A DNA stretch of 64,000 nt, from assembly GCA_020544565.1 (NCBI GenBank), contig CP078014.1, positions 3,722,016-3,786,015 of the forward strand, read 5' to 3'. The notes beneath the pieces are model-generated. The model did not search any database. It was not told the DNA's origin and saw only the letters and a list, made by a program, of their open reading frames with translations. Below, one piece after another: positions 1 to 9,558 of the stretch (the stretch's first letter is position 1; every line of letters begins with the position of its first letter). Both the position numbers and the translations under genes were made by a program. The stretch is from Bradyrhizobiaceae bacterium (GTDB lineage: Bacteria > Pseudomonadota > Alphaproteobacteria > Rhizobiales > Xanthobacteraceae).

Positions 1-1093
1 ACGACGCCGCCGCGCCACGGGCCGGCGGCATCGCCGTGGCGCGGGCGAGGGTGTCATGCCGGGCGTCGCCGAGCGCCCGGACGTCGCCGAGCGCCGAAGT
101 GATGCCGAGGCGATCGAGCAGATCGGCGTCGCGTTCGGTCTGCGGATTCCGCGTGGTCAGCAGCACGTCGCCGATGAAGATCGAATTGGCGCCGGCGACG
201 AAGCACAGCGCCTGCAGCTCGTCGGTCATGTACTGGCGGCCCGCGGAAAGGCGCACCACGCTGCGCGGCATCATGATGCGCGCCACCGCGATCATGCGCA
301 CCAGCGCGATCGGATCGGGGCGTTCGGCACTGCCGCTCACGGGCACGCCCTTGACCTCGCTCCACATGTTGATCGGCACGCTCTCGGGATGTTCGGGCAG
401 GTTGGCCAGCAGCGCCAGCATGCCGAGGCGGTCGTCGACCTGTTCGCCCATGCCGATGATGCCGCCGCAGCACACCTTGAGGCCGGCTTCGCGCGCATGC
501 GCCAGCGTGTCGATGCGATCCTGCATGGTGCGGGTGGTGATGATGTGGCCGTAGAATTCCGGCGAGGTATCGACGTTGTGGTTGTAGAAATCGAGGCCGG
601 CGTCATGCAGCCGCCTGGCCTGCGCCGCGGTCAGCATGCCGAGGGTGACGCAGGTCTCCATGCCGAGCCCCTTCACGGCGCTGACCATGTCGCAGACCTT
701 GTCGAGATCCTTGTCCTTCGGGTTGCGCCAGGCCGCGGCCATGCAGAAGCGCTCGGCGCCGGCGTCGCGGGCGCGCTGCGCGGTGGCGACCACATCGTCA
801 TGGTCCATCAGCTTGGTGGCCTTGACGCCGGTATCGTATTTGGCGCTCTGCGAGCAGTAGCCGCAGTCCTCGGGGCAGCCGCCGGTCTTGATGCTGAGCA
901 GGCTCGCGGTCTCGACACGGTTGGGATCGAAATGGCGGCGATGGATGCTCTGCGCCCGGAATATCAGGTCCGGAAAGGGGAGGTCGTACAGCGCCTGCGC
1001 CTCATCGCGGGTCCAGCCGCCGCGTGGCTCGCACGCCACCTCGCGGTCGATGGCCGCGCCGCCATTTGCATCCGGATCCGGCACCCTGTTCAT
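1..1093 (-). CDS. bioB: Biotin synthase, 3' end beyond window
   Basis: Radical-SAM enzyme that inserts sulfur into dethiobiotin in the last step of biotin synthesis. The minus-strand frame from the ATG at 1093 carries the CxxxCxxC cluster motif as [13 protein letters not shown], followed by the conserved [19 protein letters not shown] and [12 protein letters not shown] blocks and the [10 protein letters not shown] segment, all typical of BioB. About 364 codons are inside the window with no in-frame stop, so the protein has a somewhat longer C-terminal tail than the usual 340-350 residues and ends to the left of position 1. No other bio gene lies in view. Function confidence is high; only the C-terminus is unseen. 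Confidence 0.96.
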   Translation of the reverse strand, partial: MNRVPDPDANGGAAIDREVACEPRGGWTRDEAQALYDLPFPDLIFRAQSIHRRHFDPNRVETASLLSIKTGGCPEDCGYCSQSAKYDTGVKATKLMDHDDVVATAQRARDAGAERFCMAAAWRNPKDKDLDKVCDMVSAVKGLGMETCVTLGMLTAAQARRLHDAGLDFYNHNVDTSPEFYGHIITTRTMQDRIDTLAHAREAGLKVCCGGIIGMGEQVDDRLGMLALLANLPEHPESVPINMWSEVKGVPVSGSAERPDPIALVRMIAVARIMMPRSVVRLSAGRQYMTDELQALCFVAGANSIFIGDVLLTTRNPQTERDADLLDRLGITSALGDVRALGDARHDTLARATAMPPARGAAAS

Positions 1094-1238
1094 GCGATCT
1101 TCCCCCTGAATGCGGCAGGCGCACAGCAGGGAGCATGGGGCCCCGGAAGAGTCAATCTGAGGCGGCCGTGTCCCGGTCGCCGGTGAGCGCTGTTTCAGGC
1201 GACAGGTTTTTCGGAAGCGGGTCCGTCGAAAAACGGGC

Positions 1239-1313
1239 TGGTGCTGCCAGACAGGATTGAACTGTCGACCTCTCCATTACCAATGGAGTGCTCTACCACT
1301 GAGCTACGGCAGC
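1239..1313 (-). tRNA. tRNA-Thr (GGT)
   Basis: Read on the minus strand, a complete cloverleaf starts with GCTGCCG at 1313 and ends with the paired TGGCAGC, then A and an encoded CCA at 1241-1239. The anticodon arm is CTCCA-TTGGTAA-TGGAG, giving anticodon GGT (threonine). The T-arm shows the GTTCAATCC signature. Confidence 0.95.
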
Positions 1314-1490
1314 GAACGCCAGGAGCGCCGAAAGCGCATTGTTATCACGACGACTATAATGATGACGCGTGAAAGACAATGCGTGAATCGGGACAATGCC
1401 CGTTACGGCGGGCGATCCTTGCCACAAGGCTTGCCGCAGCGCAAGCGTGGAAGTGCCGCCAGCGCGCCGCAGACATGCGCGCCGGGGAAC

Positions 1491-1934
1491 TCAGGCGGGT
1501 GCGGCGGCCTTGTAGGCTGCCAGTTGCGGGCCGATCCGCTCGCCCATCTTCGCGCCGAGCGCCTGCAGGGCCTTGATCGGGCGGACCATCACCTCGAATT
1601 CGACGATCAGGCCGCCGGCGTCGAATTTCACCAGATCGATGCCCTTGAGATCGAGGTCGCCGATATTGGCGCTGAATTCCAGCCCGACATCATGGCTGCC
1701 CGCCGTGAAGACGCGGTGATAGCGGAAATTCTCGAACACCTGCACCACCGCGCCGAGCACCAGCAGGCAGCCGGCGCGACCGACGATCGGCCGGTGGACG
1801 AAGGGTGAGCGGAACACGGCGGCGTCGGCGAACAGCGGCTCCAGCACCGCCACCCGGCGGGTTTCGACGAAACGATGCCACGTCGCCAGCGCTTGCCGCA
1901 CCGGCGGCGACAGGGTCCGCAGGTCATCGCTCAT
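1491..1934 (-). CDS. NTF2/SnoaL-like family protein
   Basis: A 147-residue protein with the layout of the NTF2-like (SnoaL) fold. A helical N-terminus containing a WHRFVETRRVAVLEPLFADAA-type segment is followed by strands with FRSPF, FRYHRVF and a closing FDAGGLIVEFEVMVRP stretch. Such small cone-shaped domains act as isomerases, hydrolases or simple binding modules; nothing in the sequence fixes the substrate. It stands alone between the tRNA-Thr gene and the divergent murA cluster. The ATG at 1934 is the first start in the frame. Family confidence is good; function is unknown. Confidence 0.75.
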   Translation of the reverse strand: MSDDLRTLSPPVRQALATWHRFVETRRVAVLEPLFADAAVFRSPFVHRPIVGRAGCLLVLGAVVQVFENFRYHRVFTAGSHDVGLEFSANIGDLDLKGIDLVKFDAGGLIVEFEVMVRPIKALQALGAKMGERIGPQLAAYKAAAPA

Positions 1935-2029
1935 GGTCGTCTCCCTCCGCGCGGCATCATGCTAGTGTGGCATTCTAAGGTGCCGTTGCGGCGATGCCAC
2001 CGAATTCGGATGCGGGACACAGACTGGCG

Positions 2030-2242
2030 ATGAGCGACGAGGCCGGAAGGGGCAGAGCCGGTGTGAGGGATGCGCGCGCGCAGCGGCTCAAATCGGCGCT
2101 GCGCGACAATCTCAAGCGCCGCAAGGCGCAGGCGCGCGGCCGCGCCGGCATGGCCATCGTCACCCCGCAGGACGACGCCCGCGTCCGCGAGGAGGAGCGC
2201 GCGACGGCGGGGCGCGATGGCCCCGAGGACGGCGCGGTTTAG
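2030..2242 (+). CDS. Small conserved basic protein upstream of murA
   Basis: A 70-residue, strongly charged protein starting MSDEAGRG at 2030. An in-frame ATG at 1994 would add 12 residues, but the MSDE start looks more natural. The middle is an arginine/lysine-rich helix ([21 protein letters not shown]) and the tail is acidic. From memory, short proteins of this kind precede murA in several Rhizobiales genomes, which argues for a real gene; I know no function. It lies 180 bases before murA on the same strand and may share its transcript. Confidence 0.6.
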   Translation: MSDEAGRGRAGVRDARAQRLKSALRDNLKRRKAQARGRAGMAIVTPQDDARVREEERATAGRDGPEDGAV

Positions 2243-2421
2243 TGCCGCCGCGGCGCGCCCGGTGGCTTCCCGAAGCTCTCCCGGAGCGCGGCCGACACAA
2301 TTCCAGCGATTTTTGCCTTAATGAAGCTCGAATGCAGGCGTCCCGCGTCGCCCGCGCGCGGTTTCCACCCCCGCAGAAACACGCTAAAAGCCATTTTATC
2401 CGCAACAGGGCAGGTTTGGGC

Positions 2422-3711
<1,290 letters not shown>

Positions 3712-3733
3712 ACCACCGATTGGCGGAGGCCGG

Positions 3734-4177
3734 ATGACCCAGCGCAAACTGATCGCCCTCGACGAAGACGACCTTGCGGTGATCTCCGCCCATGTGCAGG
3801 ACGCCGCCGTGGTCGTGGCCGACATCCTGTGGCGCGAGGGCGAGAACCGCCTCGTCATCGGCATGCGGCGGCCGGATTGCGAGCAGCTTCTCGCCGGCGA
3901 AGGCGCGCCCCGCCGCCTGGTCTCGGCGTTGCGGTTCGACCGTGTGCTGTCCTGCCGGTCGCGCGGCATCGATACCGCCGCGCCCGAACAGGCGCTGGAA
4001 TTGCTCGGCATCGAGTTCGAGCCGGCGCAGGCGCCCGGCGGCAGCGTGCTGCTGCTGTTTTCCGGCGGCGGCATGCTGCGTCTCGAGGTCGAATGCCTCG
4101 AATGCGAACTGGCCGATCTCGCTCCCGACGCCGCAGCGTCGGCGGGCGGGGACCTTTCTGCGGATGCGGACACCTAG
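3734..4177 (+). CDS. DUF2948 family protein
   Basis: A 147-residue protein beginning MTQRKLIALDEDDLAVISAHVQDA, the characteristic opening of the DUF2948 family, which has no assigned function. It continues with VADILWREGENRLVIGMRR and ends with a strand-rich LRLEVECLECELADL segment. It lies 22 bases after murA and about 140 bases before hisD on the same strand. This murA-DUF2948-hisD order recurs in Rhizobiales (family knowledge), so it is probably transcribed with murA. No membrane segment or catalytic motif is visible. Confidence 0.85.
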   Translation: MTQRKLIALDEDDLAVISAHVQDAAVVVADILWREGENRLVIGMRRPDCEQLLAGEGAPRRLVSALRFDRVLSCRSRGIDTAAPEQALELLGIEFEPAQAPGGSVLLLFSGGGMLRLEVECLECELADLAPDAAASAGGDLSADADT

Positions 4178-4318
4178 CGTGGTTTTCGCGGCGTGGCCGC
4201 TCGCGGTTCGTGCGCAGGGATGCTAAGGATTGACCGCGATCTGGCCCCGCGCCAATGACCCGCATCGAAAACACTGATCCCGCGCGCGCCTGGACGCGCC
4301 AGACTGCCGGACCTTGGA

Positions 4319-5613
<1,295 letters not shown>

Positions 5614-5617
<4 letters not shown>

Positions 5618-6123
5618 CCGAACCCGCGTCCTCCGCCGATCCCAGAAATCGCGTCGTCGCGGTCACCCTCGACGAAGCCTCGATCGGACGCTCGGGGCCC
5701 GATATCGAGCACGAGCGCGCCATCGCCATCTACGACCTTCTGGAAAAGAACCTGTTCGTGCCCGAGGGCGAGTTCACCGGGCCGTTCACGCTGCATATCG
5801 GCATCACCGGCAACCGGCTGATGTTCGACATCCGCCGCGAGGACGGCGCGCCCTGCGTCGTGCACCTGCTGTCGCTGACGCCGTTCCGGCGGATCGTGAA
5901 GGACTATTTCATGATCTGCGACAGCTATTACCAGGCGATCCGCACCGCGACGCCGGACAAGATCGAGGCCATCGACATGGGCCGGCGCGGCGTCCACGAC
6001 GAGGGATCGCGCACGCTGATGGAGCGGCTCAACGGCAAGATCCGCGTCGATTTCGACACCGCGCGCCGGCTGTTCACGCTGATCTCGGTGCTGCACTGGA
6101 AGGGCGAGGGGGCGGGGACATGA
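5614..6123 (+). CDS. UPF0262 family protein
   Basis: A 169-residue protein of the uncharacterised UPF0262 family, common in Alphaproteobacteria directly after hisD. Recognisable blocks are [49 protein letters not shown] and [18 protein letters not shown], ending in [13 protein letters not shown]. Both ends overlap neighbours by four bases (ATGA), so its expression is coupled to hisD upstream and to the phosphatase downstream. No function is known to me and no catalytic motif is evident. Confidence 0.9.
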
Positions 6124-6605
6124 CGCCGGCGGACGGACGCAGCCCCCCGCTGACCGCGCGTTCGCCGCAGGCCGTGCTGTTCATGTGCGGGCAGAACAGC
6201 GTGCGCTCGCCGACGGCGGCGGCGCTGCTGCGCCATCTGGTGCCGCGCGGGCTCTATGTGCAGTCGGCCGGTGTCGGCACGGCCGATCTCGATCCGTTCG
6301 CGGTCGCCGTGATGAAGGAGATCGGCCTCGATATTTCCGGGCACAAGCCGTGGACCGTGACCGACCTGGAAGACCGGGAAGGGCTCAATTTCGACCTGAT
6401 CGTCACGCTGTCGCCGGAAGCGCATCACAAGGCGCTGGAACTTACCGCGACCTCGGCGACCGAGGTCGAATACTGGCCGACCCCCGATCCGGTCGGCGTT
6501 GAAGGCCGGCGCGAATTGCAGCTCGACGCCTACCGCCATGTGCGCGACAGCCTGCGCCATCGCATCCGCGAGCGCTTCGCCCCGGCTTCCATCCGCAACG
6601 AATAG
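6120..6605 (+). CDS. Low-molecular-weight tyrosine phosphatase family protein
   Basis: A 161-residue cytoplasmic protein of the LMW phosphatase / ArsC-like superfamily. The P-loop [15 protein letters not shown] matches CX5R with the cysteine at residue 23, and WPTPDPVG near the C-terminus supplies the general-acid Asp-Pro. The spacing and the [11 protein letters not shown] strand are typical. It could be a protein tyrosine phosphatase or an arsenate-reductase-like enzyme; the sequence alone does not decide. The start overlaps the UPF0262 stop. In related genomes I expect infA between this gene and maf, but only 94 bases without an infA sequence separate them here. Confidence 0.88.
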   Translation: MTPADGRSPPLTARSPQAVLFMCGQNSVRSPTAAALLRHLVPRGLYVQSAGVGTADLDPFAVAVMKEIGLDISGHKPWTVTDLEDREGLNFDLIVTLSPEAHHKALELTATSATEVEYWPTPDPVGVEGRRELQLDAYRHVRDSLRHRIRERFAPASIRNE

Positions 6606-6699
6606 GCGGCGCGGTCCCGCCGCCACCGGTTGTCCCGGCTGCGGCCTTCGGATAGTTTCCGCGGCCATCGTCCTCCCCACTGGAATCGGCGCTTCACGC

Positions 6700-7323
6700 A
6701 TGCTCGGCCGTCCCAAATTCGTTCTCGCCTCCGGCTCGCCGCGCCGTCTGGCCCTGCTCAATCAGGCCGGCATCGCGCCCGACGCGTTGCGCCCCGCCGA
6801 TGTCGACGAGACGCCGAAGCGGGGCGAACTGCCGCGCGCCTGCGCCAACCGGCTGGCCCGCGCCAAGGCCGACGCTGCGCTGGCTTCGGTGCAACTCGAC
6901 GACGATCTGCGCGGCGCCTTCATTCTCGCCGCCGACACCGTGGTCGCGGTCGGCCGCCGTATCCTGCCCAAGGCCGAGCTGGTGGACGAGGCGTCGCAGT
7001 GCCTGCGCCTGCTGTCGGGCCGCAACCATCGCGTCTACACCGCGATCTGCCTCGTCACCCCCAAGGGGAACTTCCGCCAGCGGCTGGTGGAGACGCGGGT
7101 GCGCTTCCGGCGGCTGACCGAGGAGGATATCGCGGCCTACATCGCCTCCGGCGAATGGCGCGGCAAGGCCGGCGGCTATGCGGTGCAGGGCATCGCCGGC
7201 GCGTTCGTGGTCAAGCTGGTCGGCTCCTACACCAATGTGGTCGGGTTGCCCCTGACCGAAACCGCCGCCCTGCTTGGCGGCGAGGGCTATCCGATCCGCG
7301 ATGGCTGGCTCGATGCCGGCTGA
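6700..7323 (+). CDS. maf: Maf-family nucleotide pyrophosphatase
   Basis: Maf proteins hydrolyse non-canonical or modified nucleoside triphosphates and have been linked to septum control. The 207-residue protein opens with [19 protein letters not shown], the Maf signature, and carries [23 protein letters not shown] and [20 protein letters not shown], which hold the conserved acidic and basic active-site residues. The ATG at 6700 gives the standard start. Its last codons overlap the yacG start at 7313. Confidence 0.94.
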   Translation: MLGRPKFVLASGSPRRLALLNQAGIAPDALRPADVDETPKRGELPRACANRLARAKADAALASVQLDDDLRGAFILAADTVVAVGRRILPKAELVDEASQCLRLLSGRNHRVYTAICLVTPKGNFRQRLVETRVRFRRLTEEDIAAYIASGEWRGKAGGYAVQGIAGAFVVKLVGSYTNVVGLPLTETAALLGGEGYPIRDGWLDAG

Positions 7324-7507
7324 GGGCACGCGGCGCGCCCCGGCGGCGAAACCCTGCCCGATCTGCGGCAAGCCGTCGGTCGCGGCCTCGCGGCCGTTCT
7401 GCTCAGAACGCTGCCGCGACGTCGATCTCCATCGCTGGCTGTCGGGCTCCTACGCCATTCCGGCGCGCGCCGGCGACGATGATGACGACTTGGACGGGTC
7501 GGCCTGA
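7313..7507 (+). CDS. yacG: Zinc-binding DNA gyrase inhibitor YacG
   Basis: A 64-residue protein with the YacG zinc ribbon: CPICGKP near residue 15 and [15 protein letters not shown] about 15 residues later supply four cysteine ligands. An acidic tail (DDDDDLD) follows. YacG binds GyrB and inhibits gyrase in E. coli. The start at 7313 overlaps the end of maf by 11 bases, the usual maf-yacG arrangement. The tRNA-Phe gene follows after about 200 bases. Confidence 0.92.
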   Translation: MPAEGTRRAPAAKPCPICGKPSVAASRPFCSERCRDVDLHRWLSGSYAIPARAGDDDDDLDGSA

Positions 7508-7526
7508 GCGGCGGGTCATGGCCCTG

Positions 7527-7572
7527 TTGGCGTCTCCTTGGTGTCCCCCTGGTGTTTCCCTGGCGTCCTTTT
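7527..7572. repeat. Four 11-12 base direct repeats (TGGYGTCYCC-like)
   Basis: Near-identical units TTGGCGTCTCC, TTGGTGTCCCC, TGGTGTTTCCC and TGGCGTCC follow each other at one helical turn, between yacG and tRNA-Phe. Phased direct repeats often bind a protein cooperatively, and next to a tRNA integration site they could be integrase arm sites, but no binder is known. Confidence 0.45.
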
Positions 7573-7703
7573 TGGCGGAAGCCGTTGAATCCGCAGCGCT
7601 TGCGGCCTCGGCCGGTCGGCGTGGAGAAAATCGCAGGGTGGCTGGACAGCGCCGCCCGCGCTCTCTATAAACCGGCGCGCTCCCCGGACACCGTCCGGCC
7701 GGC

Positions 7704-7779
7704 GCCCAGGTAGCTCAGTTGGTAGAGCATGCGACTGAAAATCGCAGTGTCGGTGGTTCGATTCCGCCCCTGGGCACCA
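7704..7779 (+). tRNA. tRNA-Phe (GAA), integration site
   Basis: A complete tRNA begins GCCCAGG at 7704, with anticodon arm TGCGA-CTGAAAA-TCGCA (anticodon GAA), T-arm GGTTCGATTCC, matching CCTGGGC and an encoded ACCA ending at 7779. The integrase gene starts 165 bases downstream, so the 3' end of this tRNA is the probable attachment site of the neighbouring island. No second copy of the 3' end was found in the window. Confidence 0.96.
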
Positions 7780-7880
7780 TGACCCCGTTCGCAGATGTTC
7801 GCAGGCGTCCAGAAACGCCTTGAATTTCAAGGGTTTCTCGCATAATTTCGGTTGCGAGCGTCCGCGGCCAATCGTCCAAA

Positions 7881-7945
7881 GCCAACAAATTTGTTGGCCC
7901 TTTTGTTGGCCCACGACGAGGCCAACAGAAAATGGGCCAACAAAA
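7881..7945. promoter_or_regulatory. Array of GTTGGCC/GGCCAAC sites before the integrase
   Basis: Directly upstream of the integrase ATG are a perfect 18-base palindrome (GCCAACAAATTTGTTGGC, 7881-7898) and a perfect 13-base inverted repeat (TTTTGTTGGCCCA at 7901-7913 with its complement at 7933-7945). Together they make about five copies of a GTTGGC core in 65 bases, the last touching the start codon. This could be an operator array for autorepression or excision control, or RNA stems masking the start. Confidence 0.6.
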
Positions 7946-9159
7946 TGCCGCTCACCGATACCGCTATTCGCAAGGCCAAACCTGCGGCCGGACTCGTCAA
8001 ACTATCGGACGGCGGCGGGCTGCAATTGCACCTTCATCCCAACGGCGTGAAATATTGGAAGCTCGCCTATCGTTACGACGGCAAGCAGAAGAAGCTTGCC
8101 TTCGGCGTCTATCCCGAAGTCTCCCTTGCCGAAGCGCGTAAGCGCCGCGAAGCGGCCCGAGCACTGCTACGCGATGGCAAGGACCCGATGGTGGAACGGC
8201 GGGTGGAAAAGCTCGCCCGTACCATCGCCGCCGGAAACACCTTCGCGGCGATTGCCGACGAATTGCTCGCGAAGATGACAAGGGAAGGCCGCGCCGAGAC
8301 GACTCTCAAAAAGACGAAATGGCTCTTCGACTTCGCCCGCCCGCTGATTGGCGACCGTCCGATCGCGGAGATCAGCGCTGCTGAAGTGCTCGCTGTGCTC
8401 CGCAAGGTCGAAGTGCGCGGCCGTCACGAAACCGCGCGCCGTCTTCGCAGCACGGTCGGTTCGGTGTTCCGCTACGCCATCGCCACCGCCCGCGCCGACA
8501 ACGACCCGACCTTTGCCCTGCGCGGCGCATTGACCACCCCAAAAGTCAAGCCACGCGCGGCCGTGACCGATCCGAAGGCGGTTGGAGCGCTGGTTCGCTC
8601 CGTGTGGGGCTACGACGGCCAGCCGACGACCAAGGCCGCACTTCAGCTCATGGCCTATCTGTTCCCACGCCCTGGTGAATTGCGGCTCGCCGAATGGCTT
8701 GAATTCGACCTCGAAGCCACCGTGTGGTCGATCCCGGCGCCGCGCATGAAGATGCGCCGACCGCATAAGGTGCCGTTGCCATTGCAAGCGATCGCCATTC
8801 TGACCCAGCTTCGGGAAATCACTGGTAGCGGCAGGCTGCTCTTTCCGAGCGTCCGCTCCCGGCACCGGCCGATCTCCGACAATACGCTCAACGCGGCGCT
8901 GCGCCGGCTTGGCTATTCGCAGGACGAGGCGACGGCCCATGGCTTCCGGGCTACGGCTTCGTCGCTATTGAACGAGAGCGGGCTGTGGCACGCGGATGCC
9001 ATCGAGCGCCAGCTTGCCCATGAGGACGGGGATGCGGTGCGCCGAGCTTATGCGCGGGCCGAATTCTGGGACGAGCGCGTCCGCATGATGCAATGGTGGG
9101 CGGACAAGCTCGATGCGCTGCGCGAGGGCGCAACGGTGACGCCGCTGAGGGTCGCATGA
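7945..9159 (+). CDS. P4-type tyrosine integrase
   Basis: A 404-residue site-specific recombinase that inserts and excises a genomic island at a tRNA 3' end. The N-terminal DUF4102 arm-binding domain (MPLTDTAIRKAKPAAG, LSDGGGLQLHLHPNG, FGVYPEVSLAEARKRR) is followed by a SAM-like core-binding domain and the catalytic domain. The catalytic set is visible: Arg242 (FPRPGELR), His332 and Arg335 (HGFR), His359 (LAHEDGD) and Tyr369 (AYARAEFW). An upstream in-frame start at 7852 was rejected because the domain opens at 7945. The gene lies just downstream of tRNA-Phe, the usual place for this family, and its stop overlaps the next start (ATGA). It looks intact. Confidence 0.93.
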   Translation: MPLTDTAIRKAKPAAGLVKLSDGGGLQLHLHPNGVKYWKLAYRYDGKQKKLAFGVYPEVSLAEARKRREAARALLRDGKDPMVERRVEKLARTIAAGNTFAAIADELLAKMTREGRAETTLKKTKWLFDFARPLIGDRPIAEISAAEVLAVLRKVEVRGRHETARRLRSTVGSVFRYAIATARADNDPTFALRGALTTPKVKPRAAVTDPKAVGALVRSVWGYDGQPTTKAALQLMAYLFPRPGELRLAEWLEFDLEATVWSIPAPRMKMRRPHKVPLPLQAIAILTQLREITGSGRLLFPSVRSRHRPISDNTLNAALRRLGYSQDEATAHGFRATASSLLNESGLWHADAIERQLAHEDGDAVRRAYARAEFWDERVRMMQWWADKLDALREGATVTPLRVA

Positions 9160-9383
9160 ACGATGACCTGACCATCGAAGAGGCGGCCGATTTCCTGAAC
9201 GTGTCGCGTTCGTATCTTCTCGATCTGCTCAAGACCGGGGCTCTTCCATCTCGCTTTGTGGGTTCGGAGCGGCGCGTCCGCATGGAGGACATTGTTCGAT
9301 ACAAGGAGCACATCGACGCCCAACGTCGGAAGGCGCTCGATGAACTGACCGCCGAAGCTCAGGAACTCGGGCTGGGATACTGA
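9156..9383 (+). CDS. Excisionase-type HTH protein, antitoxin-like
   Basis: A 75-residue MerR/excisionase-type DNA-binding protein. LTIEEAADFLNVSRSYLLDLLKTGALPSRFVGSERRVRMEDIVRYKE is a winged helix, then a helix ending ALDELTAEAQELGLGY. From memory, this ending is typical of antitoxins encoded directly before PIN-domain toxins, but no PIN gene follows: the next 175 bases hold no recognisable gene, and then the helicase gene starts. It overlaps the integrase stop by four bases, so it may instead act as the island's recombination directionality factor. Either an orphan antitoxin or an excisionase. Confidence 0.75.
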   Translation: MNDDLTIEEAADFLNVSRSYLLDLLKTGALPSRFVGSERRVRMEDIVRYKEHIDAQRRKALDELTAEAQELGLGY

Positions 9384-9558
9384 GCCGCGTGGTGATGGGC
9401 TTAGGTCGTCTAAGCTCCCATGATGATCCAAAATTTGGAATCTATCGGTGGCGCAAAGCCGTCCGCGCCCTTCTTTCCTCTGGCGTATGCCACTATAACG
9501 CGTAGTGGGACCGAGCATCGTGGAGGTTCAAGTTTGCTTGTGAGGGCAAGGGGTTGTC

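Noticed and set aside
7516..7914. Minus-strand reading frame of 132 codons containing GAESNHRHCDFQSHALPTELPG
   Set aside because: It runs across the tRNA-Phe gene; this peptide is a well-known artefact of translating tRNA antisense sequence.
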